Made by a program: the position numbers and the translations under genes. Shown here piece after piece: positions 1 to 4,757 of a stretch of 5,256 bases of DNA. Each line of letters starts with the position of its first letter. Position 1 is the first letter of the stretch. The notes under the pieces were generated by a model. That model saw only the letters and a list, made by a program, of their open reading frames with translations. It did not search any database and was not told the origin of the DNA. Source of the stretch: UMGS1124 sp045613165 (GTDB taxonomy: Bacteria > Bacillota_I > Bacilli_A > RF39 > UBA660); assembly GCA_045613165.1 (NCBI GenBank), contig JAZLAK010000123.1, positions 1 to 5,256 on the forward strand, read 5' to 3'.

Positions 1-49
1 GAAGTCTTTAAATATTACTTTTGCGGAATTACAAAAATTGAAACAATAA
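1..49 (+). CDS. 3' end of an upstream gene (partial, unidentified)
   Basis: The frame starting at base 2 is open from the window edge and reads KSLNITFAELQKLKQ before a TAA at 47-49. The stop falls at the foot of a terminator-like hairpin, as it also does for murE in this window, which favours this frame as a real C-terminus. Fifteen residues are too few to identify the protein. The tail does not look like the end of SufB. The frame starting at base 1 is also open, to a TAA at 79-81, but it would run through the terminator and the -10 element, so I prefer the shorter one. Confidence 0.35.
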   Translation, partial: KSLNITFAELQKLKQ

Positions 50-75
50 TACTAGTTTATCTAGTATTTTTTGTT
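48..75 (+). terminator. Rho-independent terminator upstream of sufC
   Basis: Bases 48-55 (AATACTAG) pair with 61-68 (CTAGTATT) around a five-base loop (56-60), and a T-run follows (68-72, then TTGTTGT-like sequence). The stem has only two G-C pairs, so it is weak in isolation, but this is normal for a genome this AT-rich. It separates the suf operon from whatever lies upstream. Confidence 0.6.
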
Positions 76-76
76 G

Positions 77-82
77 TATAAT
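77..82 (+). promoter_or_regulatory. -10 element of the suf-murE operon promoter
   Basis: TATAAT is a perfect sigma-A type -10. It lies 19 bases before the sufC start and directly after the terminator. Transcription would begin near base 89-90, giving a leader of about a dozen bases that contains little beyond the AGGTGAT ribosome binding site at 90-96. No good -35 box is visible: the expected position (about 53-60) is AT-rich and lies inside the terminator hairpin. No riboswitch or operator palindrome fits in so short a leader, so any iron or redox control would have to act on the promoter itself. Confidence 0.5.
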
Positions 83-101
83 AATTGATAGGTGATGTAT
101 T

Positions 102-845
102 ATGTTGAATATTAAAGATTTAACTGTTTCAGTACAAGATAAAATTATATTAAAAGATTTTAGTTTAACTATAAATAAAAATGAAATACATGCTTTGATG
201 GGACTAAATGGTAGTGGTAAAAGTACTATTTGCAAAGTATTAATGGGAGATTCTAACTATAAAGTAGAAAGTGGTAGTATCTTTTTTAAAGATATAGATT
301 TATTAAAGATAGATACTGTTGAGAGAGCTAGAATGGGTTTATTTTTAGTTAATCAAACTCCTATTGAAATACCTGGTGTTAAAAATAGTGAAATGTTAAA
401 AGTTGCATTAGAATCTAAAACTGGTAAACATTTTAATATATTTGAATTTTCTAAAATTATGAATAAAGTATGTGATGAACTTGATATTGATAAAAGTTTT
501 ATACATAGAGGAATAAATGAAAATATGTCAGGTGGAGAAAGAAAGAAAAATGAACTTATGCATTTATATGTGTTAGAACCTGATTTTGTTATATTAGATG
601 AAATAGATAGTGGCGTTGATATAGATAACTTAAATGTTATAAGTGAAAGTTTAAAAAAATATTTTGATACACATTCATGTTCTTTCTTAATTATTACTCA
701 TCATACAAATATATTAAAAAAATTAGTGCCTAATTATGTTCATATTCTTAACGATGGAAAAGTAGAAAAAACTGGAGATTATAGTTTAGCTCTTACTATA
801 GAAAATGAAGGTTTTAATAGGACAAATAAAGTAAGTGAGAATTAA
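102..845 (+). CDS. sufC: SufC, Fe-S cluster assembly ATPase
   Basis: This is the cytoplasmic ABC-type ATPase of the SUF machinery, which binds SufB/SufD scaffolds and uses ATP to remodel them for cluster assembly. At 247 residues it has normal SufC length. Visible motifs are Walker A GLNGSGKST (34-42, Lys40), Q-loop Gln85 followed by the SufC-typical IEIPGV (88-93), signature MSGGERKKNE (142-151), Walker B FVILDE (162-167, Glu167), D-loop DSGVD (169-173) and H-loop His200. The LDEIDSG run and the KKNE after the signature mark SufC rather than a transporter ATPase. There are no membrane segments. The ATG at 102 is preceded by AGGTGAT at 90-96. It is the first gene of the operon, and the next start lies 4 bases after its stop. 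Confidence 0.96.
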   Translation: MLNIKDLTVSVQDKIILKDFSLTINKNEIHALMGLNGSGKSTICKVLMGDSNYKVESGSIFFKDIDLLKIDTVERARMGLFLVNQTPIEIPGVKNSEMLKVALESKTGKHFNIFEFSKIMNKVCDELDIDKSFIHRGINENMSGGERKKNELMHLYVLEPDFVILDEIDSGVDIDNLNVISESLKKYFDTHSCSFLIITHHTNILKKLVPNYVHILNDGKVEKTGDYSLALTIENEGFNRTNKVSEN

Positions 846-849
846 TAAT

Positions 850-1437
850 ATGAATAAAATAATATTAGATAAAGAAAGTGTTATAAATTTAGATATAAAA
901 AAGAATCCTATATGTAATATAGGTAAGGATTATAATATAAAAGAGTTAAATATAAATATAGATGATAATGTAGAATTGATTATAAATCATTATAGTGAAG
1001 TGATAGAGAATGAATTAAAAATAAATATTATACAAAATAATAATTCTATATTTAATTATAATCATAGTTTTAAATGTAATAAGTTTTATAATTTAGATAT
1101 TAATATAGAGATGAGAGGCAATAATTCTAAAAATAATATTAATATACATGGTATAAGTGATAATGGTAAGAGTAATATAAAAGTTGATGGTAGTGTATAT
1201 AAAAATACTATAGATAATGAATTAGATGAAAAAGTAAGACTTTTAAATATGAATGAAGGACAAGCATATATATATCCTAATATGTTTGTTGATACTAAAA
1301 ATGTAGTTGCTAATCATGCAGCTAGTATAACAAGTATAAGTAAAGATTATTTATTTTATTTAAATTCCAAAGGAATTAAAGATGAAAAAGCAATTAATAT
1401 GATAATTGATGGTTTCTTAGATAATATAGCTAGATAA
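850..1437 (+). CDS. Short SufD-like (SufBD family) Fe-S scaffold protein
   Basis: The protein has 195 residues, about half the usual 390-470 of SufD or SufB. The identifying part is the C-terminal half: YPNMFVDTKNVVANHAAS (142-159), then ISKDYLFYLNSKGI (163-176) and the amphipathic tail INMIIDGFL (182-190). These match the end of the SufBD beta-helix and its C-terminal helices. His156 aligns with the conserved SufD histidine (His360 in E. coli). The N-terminal helical domain of normal SufD is absent, and sufC lies immediately upstream, so no missing exon-like piece can be hidden nearby. The only cysteines are Cys22 and Cys76, neither at the SufB scaffold position. Asn is about 18% and Ile about 16% of residues. 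The ATG at 850 is 4 bases past the sufC stop, suggesting translational coupling. A GTG at 835 in the same frame, overlapping sufC, is an alternative start adding five residues. Confidence 0.8.
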   Translation: MNKIILDKESVINLDIKKNPICNIGKDYNIKELNINIDDNVELIINHYSEVIENELKINIIQNNNSIFNYNHSFKCNKFYNLDINIEMRGNNSKNNINIHGISDNGKSNIKVDGSVYKNTIDNELDEKVRLLNMNEGQAYIYPNMFVDTKNVVANHAASITSISKDYLFYLNSKGIKDEKAINMIIDGFLDNIAR

Positions 1438-1455
1438 ATAAAAATAATAAAAGAT

Positions 1456-1463
1456 GGAGGTGA
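1456..1463 (+). promoter_or_regulatory. Strong ribosome binding site of sufS
   Basis: GGAGGTGA lies just before the ATG at 1467 (6 bases from GGAGG to the start). It is the strongest site inside the suf part of the operon. The preceding 29-base gap contains no hairpin or promoter-like element. Confidence 0.8.
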
Positions 1464-1466
1464 AGT

Positions 1467-2666
1467 ATGAGAGATACTAGATATGATTTTCCTATGTTAG
1501 AAAATAATATTATATATTTTGATAATGGTGCAACTACTTTTAAACCTAAATGTGTAATAGATGCTATTACTGATTATTATAAAAATTATAGTGCTAATGC
1601 TCATAGAGGGGATTATACTATAAGTTATAAAGTAGATGTTGCTTATGAAAATTCACGTAAGAAGATTGCTGATTTTATAAATGCAGATTTTGATGAAGTG
1701 GTTTTTACAAGTGGCACAACTGAATCTTTAAATATGATAGCAGAAGGTTTTTTTAAGTATTTATTAGAGCCTGGAGATGAAATATTAATTACTAAAAGTG
1801 AACATGCTTCTAATGTATTACCTTGGTTTAGATTAGCTAAAACTAATAATTGTATAATAAAGTATATTGAATTAGATGAAACTCTTCATGTTACTATGGA
1901 TAGTGTTATTAGTGCAATAACTGATAGAACTAAAGTTATAAGTATAGCAGGTATAACTAATGTAGTAGGTGACATAAGACCAATTGATGAAATTTGTAAG
2001 TTTGCTCATGCTAATAATATTTTCGTAGTTGTTGATGGTGCTCAGTTAGTTCCTCATAAACATGTTGATGTTAAAAAAAGTGATATAGATTTTTTAGCTT
2101 TTTCTGGACATAAAATGTGTGGTCCAACAGGAATTGGTGTTTTATATGGAAAGAAAGAGTTTTTAGAAAAATTACAACCTATAAATTTAGGTGGCGGAAT
2201 GAATGAATCTTTTGATAACGAAAACGAAGTTTATTTAAAAGAACTTCCTACAAGATTAGAAGCAGGAACTCCTAATATAGCGGGTGCTATAGGATTAGGG
2301 GCTGCAGTAGATTACTTAAGTAGTGTAGGTATGGACAATATAGAGAATTATGAAGGAAGATTAAAAAGTTATTTGATAGATAAATTAATAAAACTTCCAT
2401 ATGTAGATATTATTAATTTAGAAAGCGATTCTGGAATAGTTTCATTTAATATAGATGGTATATTTAGTCAAGATGTTGCATTTTATTTGAATAAGTATAA
2501 TATTTGTGTAAGAGCTGGTAATCATTGTGCTAAAATATTGAAGAATGAAACTGGTGTTAAAAATTCTTTGAGAGTAAGTTTATATTTTTATAATACTTTT
2601 GAAGAAATAGATAAATTTATAGAACTTATAAGTGATAGAGAAAAAATAATGAAAGAAATGATATAA
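1467..2666 (+). CDS. sufS: SufS, group II cysteine desulfurase
   Basis: This PLP enzyme converts L-cysteine to L-alanine and holds the released sulfur as a persulfide for Fe-S assembly. It has 399 residues, near the usual 405-410. Family motifs in order are YFDNGATTFKP (17-27), NAHRGDYTIS (44-53), SGTTESLN (82-89), the PLP-stacking His113 in SEHASNVLPW, VVDGAQLVPH (188-197), the PLP lysine Lys216 in SGHKMCGP, EAGTPN (265-270) and the active-site loop RAGNHC with catalytic Cys354. Two substitutions stand out: Asn352 where most SufS have His (RAGHHC), and Gln335 where B. subtilis SufS has His342, the residue that swaps onto the SufU zinc. Both are described in the findings. The stop TAA shares its last base with the sufU ATG. 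IscS/NifS is unlikely, given the short RAG-x-HC loop and the sufC and sufU neighbours. Confidence 0.96.
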   Translation: MRDTRYDFPMLENNIIYFDNGATTFKPKCVIDAITDYYKNYSANAHRGDYTISYKVDVAYENSRKKIADFINADFDEVVFTSGTTESLNMIAEGFFKYLLEPGDEILITKSEHASNVLPWFRLAKTNNCIIKYIELDETLHVTMDSVISAITDRTKVISIAGITNVVGDIRPIDEICKFAHANNIFVVVDGAQLVPHKHVDVKKSDIDFLAFSGHKMCGPTGIGVLYGKKEFLEKLQPINLGGGMNESFDNENEVYLKELPTRLEAGTPNIAGAIGLGAAVDYLSSVGMDNIENYEGRLKSYLIDKLIKLPYVDIINLESDSGIVSFNIDGIFSQDVAFYLNKYNICVRAGNHCAKILKNETGVKNSLRVSLYFYNTFEEIDKFIELISDREKIMKEMI

Positions 2667-3091
2667 TGGATAAAGAATTTAAAAAGGAAATAATATTAGA
2701 TAATTATCAAAATCCATTTAATAAAGATGGTGATGATAGTTTAGGTTATGAAAAAGTAAATTCTAATAGTGAATCATGTATTGATGATATAGACTTATAT
2801 GTAAAAGTTGAAGATGGTATAGTAAAAGATATACATTTTAATGGAGAAGCTTGTGCTATATCTACTGCTAGTACTTCTATTATGTTAAAGAATATAATAG
2901 GTAAGAGTGTTAAAGATGCTTTAAAATATATAGATAATTTTAATAATATGGTTGAAAAAAAAGAATATGATGAAGATATGTTAAATGAAGCAATTGCTTT
3001 TGATGAAATATACAAACAACAAAATAGAAAAACTTGTGTTATTTTACCTTATGTTGGAATAAAGAAAATATTAGAAAAATACGATTTATAA
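2666..3091 (+). CDS. sufU: SufU, zinc-dependent sulfur acceptor
   Basis: This small cytoplasmic protein takes the persulfide sulfur from SufS and passes it to the scaffold. It has 141 residues, the normal SufU size. The N-terminal IILDNYQNPFNK (9-20) is the family's DHY-x-NP-x-N signature. All four zinc ligands expected from B. subtilis SufU are present: Cys38, Asp40, Cys63 (in GEACAIS) and Cys124 (in RKTCVILP). The first motif is SCIDD rather than the usual TCGD, so the glycine is replaced by Ile39. The long spacing between Cys63 and Cys124 separates SufU from IscU, as does a SufS rather than IscS partner. The start overlaps the sufS stop by one base (TAATG) with no strong Shine-Dalgarno site, so translation is probably coupled to sufS. 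Confidence 0.93.
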   Translation: MDKEFKKEIILDNYQNPFNKDGDDSLGYEKVNSNSESCIDDIDLYVKVEDGIVKDIHFNGEACAISTASTSIMLKNIIGKSVKDALKYIDNFNNMVEKKEYDEDMLNEAIAFDEIYKQQNRKTCVILPYVGIKKILEKYDL

Positions 3092-3098
3092 GGAGGAG
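3091..3098 (+). promoter_or_regulatory. Ribosome binding site that fixes the murE start
   Basis: AGGAGGAG begins on the last base of the sufU stop codon and lies 6 bases (from GGAGG) before the ATG at 3103. The same frame extends upstream to an ATG at 3034 inside sufU, but that start has no comparable site and its extra 23 residues (Cys-, Arg- and Phe-rich) do not resemble MurE. The site therefore sets murE at 3103. Confidence 0.85.
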
Positions 3099-3102
3099 TA
3101 TT

Positions 3103-4464
3103 ATGTTAAATATAAAAACTGATTCAAGATTAGTTGAACCTGGAGATACTTTTGTTGCTATAAAAGGATATACTGTTGATGGACACGATTATATAGAAAG
3201 TGCTATAAAAAAAGGTGCTACAAAAATAGTTGCTACTCATGGTAGTTATGATGTAGAAACTATAATAGTTGAAGATACAGAAAAATATTTGAATGATTAT
3301 TTAGTAGAAACTGTCTCTAATAAATTTAATGATATTAAGTTTATTGGAATAACTGGTACTAATGGTAAGACAACTACTGCATATTTAACTAGTCAAATAT
3401 TAACTGAATTAGGAATAAATAATGCTTATATTGGAACTATTGGTTATTATGTTAATAGTGAGTTTATAAGAGAATTACCTAATACTACACCTGATATTTT
3501 AAGTTTATATAATTTAATATTAGAGTCTATTGAAAAAAATGTTAAAGTTATAGTTATGGAAGTTAGTAGTCATTCATTATCATTAGGAAGAATTAATGGT
3601 ATTAAGTTAGATGTTGCAGGTTTTACAAATTTAACTGAAGATCATTTAGATTATCATGAAACTATGGAAAATTATTTAAGTGCTAAAAAGTTAATATTAG
3701 ATTATATTAAAGATGATGGTGTTATGATTTCTAATATAGATGATGAATATGGTGAGTGTTTTAAATTTAAAAATTTTAAAACTTTAGGTTTTAATGAAAG
3801 TGATTATAAAGTTAATTCTTATGAATATACAAATTTAACTACTAAAATAAATTTTACTTATAATAATAACGATTATGATGTGGAGACAAATTTATTAAAT
3901 AAATTTAATATTTATAATTATATGACAGCACTTTCTTTTGTAAATAATTTAGGTGTAAGTATTGAAGATATAATAAGTGTTACTAAAAATATTAAAGCTC
4001 CTAATGGTAGAAACGAAATAATAAGTGTTAATGGTGGTAAAGCAATTGTTGATTATGCTCATACTCCTGATGCTGTTGAAAAAATTATAAGTTCTACTTT
4101 AGAGAAAAAGATAGGTAAAGTTATTACTATTGTTGGTTGCGGTGGAGATAGAGATCCTAAAAAAAGACCTATTATGGGTGAGATTGCAACTCGTTTATCA
4201 GATTATGTAATATTTACAAATGATAATCCTAGAACTGAAGATGAGGTAAATATAATGAATGATATTTTAGCAGGTGTAAATAAAAACAATTATAAAGTTA
4301 TACATGATAGAAGAGAAGCAATAAAAAATGGTTTAGATATGATTGGTGAAAATGATACTTTATTAATTTTAGGCAAAGGACATGAAGATTATCAAATTAT
4401 AGGACATCAAAAAATACATTTGAGTGATAAAGAAGAAGTTTTAAATTATATTAATGCTAAATAA
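3103..4464 (+). CDS. murE: MurE, UDP-MurNAc-tripeptide synthetase (meso-DAP adding)
   Basis: This cytoplasmic ATP-dependent ligase adds the third amino acid to UDP-MurNAc-L-Ala-D-Glu in peptidoglycan synthesis. It has 453 residues, slightly short for MurE (about 480-500). The shortfall is at the N-terminus, which starts directly at TDSR-x-VEPGD (6-15). Motifs: P-loop GTNGKTTT (85-92, Lys89), NTTPD (127-131), EVSSHSL (153-159), DHLDYH (180-185), likely carbamylated Lys195 in YLSAKK, NGRNE (301-305), VDYAHTPDA (317-324 region), GCGGDRDPKKRP (345-356), DNPR (374-377) and GKGHE (424-428). DNPR is the meso-DAP recognition signature, whereas lysine-adding enzymes differ there. It follows sufU by 11 bases with no terminator, so it is probably the last gene of the suf operon. 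An alternative, MurF or a general Mur ligase, is excluded by the DNPR/GKGHE pair. Confidence 0.96.
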   Translation: MLNIKTDSRLVEPGDTFVAIKGYTVDGHDYIESAIKKGATKIVATHGSYDVETIIVEDTEKYLNDYLVETVSNKFNDIKFIGITGTNGKTTTAYLTSQILTELGINNAYIGTIGYYVNSEFIRELPNTTPDILSLYNLILESIEKNVKVIVMEVSSHSLSLGRINGIKLDVAGFTNLTEDHLDYHETMENYLSAKKLILDYIKDDGVMISNIDDEYGECFKFKNFKTLGFNESDYKVNSYEYTNLTTKINFTYNNNDYDVETNLLNKFNIYNYMTALSFVNNLGVSIEDIISVTKNIKAPNGRNEIISVNGGKAIVDYAHTPDAVEKIISSTLEKKIGKVITIVGCGGDRDPKKRPIMGEIATRLSDYVIFTNDNPRTEDEVNIMNDILAGVNKNNYKVIHDRREAIKNGLDMIGENDTLLILGKGHEDYQIIGHQKIHLSDKEEVLNYINAK

Positions 4465-4490
4465 AAGAATGTAAAAAACATTCTTTTTTA
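4463..4490 (+). terminator. Rho-independent terminator of the suf-murE operon
   Basis: Bases 4463-4472 (AAAAGAATGT) are perfectly complementary to 4478-4487 (ACATTCTTTT) around a five-A loop, and the T-run extends to 4489. The left arm starts within the murE TAA codon, so termination follows the last gene immediately. Confidence 0.85.
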
Positions 4491-4553
4491 TAAAAATACT
4501 AGAAGTTTAGGGTCAATATTTACTAGAAAATATCAATTTAATAAAAAGTGTTG

Positions 4554-4571
4554 GTTAGTGTAGTTAGTGTA
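4554..4571. repeat. Tandem duplication of a 9-base unit
   Basis: GTTAGTGTA occurs twice head to tail (4554-4562 and 4563-4571) in the non-coding stretch. It is a short exact duplication of unknown role, and the second copy runs into the 5' arm of the hairpin at 4571-4599. Confidence 0.7.
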
Positions 4572-4599
4572 AAGAGTATTGATTAAAATGCTTTTTTTT
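4571..4599 (+). terminator. Second terminator-like hairpin in the intergenic region
   Basis: Bases 4571-4580 (AAAGAGTATT) can pair with 4587-4596 (AATGCTTTTT) around a six-base loop, using two G-U wobbles, and eight T residues follow at 4592-4599. It lies about 80 bases beyond the murE terminator. It could be a backup terminator, the end of a small unannotated transcript, or an attenuator in a long leader of the downstream gene. I see no convincing promoter between the two hairpins. Confidence 0.45.
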
Positions 4600-4701
4600 G
4601 ATACTATTTATATATAGTAGTAAGACTACTTAAGAAATAATTCTATTTATGAAAAAATTAATAAATTATATAATCGTCCTTCGTCTCTCGAAAATACAGT
4701 C

Positions 4702-4710
4702 GGGGGGGGG
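4702..4710 (+). repeat. Homopolymer tract of nine G
   Basis: Nine consecutive G follow the C at 4701. No other G-run in the window approaches this length, and the surrounding DNA is mostly A and T. Tracts of this length are prone to slipped-strand length change. It ends 10 bases before the TATAAT at 4721, placing it in the -35/-10 spacer region of the promoter predicted for the secreted protein downstream. Confidence 0.9.
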
Positions 4711-4720
4711 TTAATAATTA

Positions 4721-4726
4721 TATAAT
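4721..4726 (+). promoter_or_regulatory. -10 element of the secreted-protein gene
   Basis: TATAAT is a perfect -10 located 31 bases before the start codon at 4758. It would give a leader of about 25 bases containing the AAGGAGGA site, a layout similar to that of sufC. With a 17-base spacer the -35 would fall near 4698-4703, where the sequence is not TTGACA-like and merges into the G-tract. An upstream TATAAT at 4669-4674 is an alternative that would put the G-tract in the leader. Confidence 0.5.
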
Positions 4727-4757
4727 TTTTTTGTATGTAAAAGGAGGAATAAATTTC

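Larger units (their letters stand above)
4658..4726. repeat. Direct repeat pair, each with a TATAAT, flanking a GC-rich island
   Basis: Bases 4658-4674 and 4711-4726 are the same 16-base sequence (TTAATAATTATATAAT) except for one extra A in the first copy. Each contains a near-palindrome around ATTATATAAT, so TATAAT can be read on both strands. Between them lie 36 bases (4675-4710) that are strikingly GC-rich for this genome and end in nine G. The repeat may be a duplicated promoter core, or the footprint of an insertion or duplication. Low-complexity AT sequence makes some similarity expected by chance. Confidence 0.55.

Noticed and set aside
29..235. Open frame of 68 codons on the minus strand
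   Set aside because: It covers the terminator and promoter and the first 45 codons of sufC, encodes a low-complexity hydrophobic peptide, and has no ribosome binding site. It is an antisense shadow.
835..849. GTG start for the SufD-like gene, overlapping sufC by 11 bases
   Set aside because: The nearest Shine-Dalgarno-like AGGA (819-822) is too far upstream. The ATG at 850 lies 4 bases after the sufC stop and fits coupled translation. The GTG remains possible but less likely.
2746..3015. Open frame of 89 codons on the minus strand
   Set aside because: It is wholly inside sufU, whose zinc ligands and family motifs are intact. The antisense product is Ser/Ile-rich low complexity without recognisable features.
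3034..3102. Upstream in-frame ATG extending murE by 23 residues
   Set aside because: It overlaps the end of sufU, and the extension does not resemble MurE. The AGGAGGAG site at 3091-3098 clearly serves the ATG at 3103.
4702..4710. G-tract as part of a G-quadruplex
   Set aside because: A quadruplex needs four G-runs close together. Only one G-run exists here and its surroundings are AT-rich.
4649..4714. Small open frame of 21 codons (starting MKKLINYII) that reads through the G-tract
   Set aside because: It has no ribosome binding site, covers both TATAAT copies' surroundings, and ends just past the G-run. A chance frame is more likely, although a phase-variable leader peptide cannot be fully excluded.
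4600..4740. Invertible promoter (recombinase-switched) flanked by inverted repeats
   Set aside because: The flanking 16-17 bp repeats are in direct orientation apart from their own internal palindrome, which is too short and AT-rich to act as a convincing recombinase site. No recombinase gene is in the window.
4491..4757. CRISPR array or known riboswitch in the non-coding stretch
   Set aside because: The repeats are too short, too few and unevenly spaced for CRISPR. No T-box, SAM, TPP, preQ1 or other conserved riboswitch core is recognisable.
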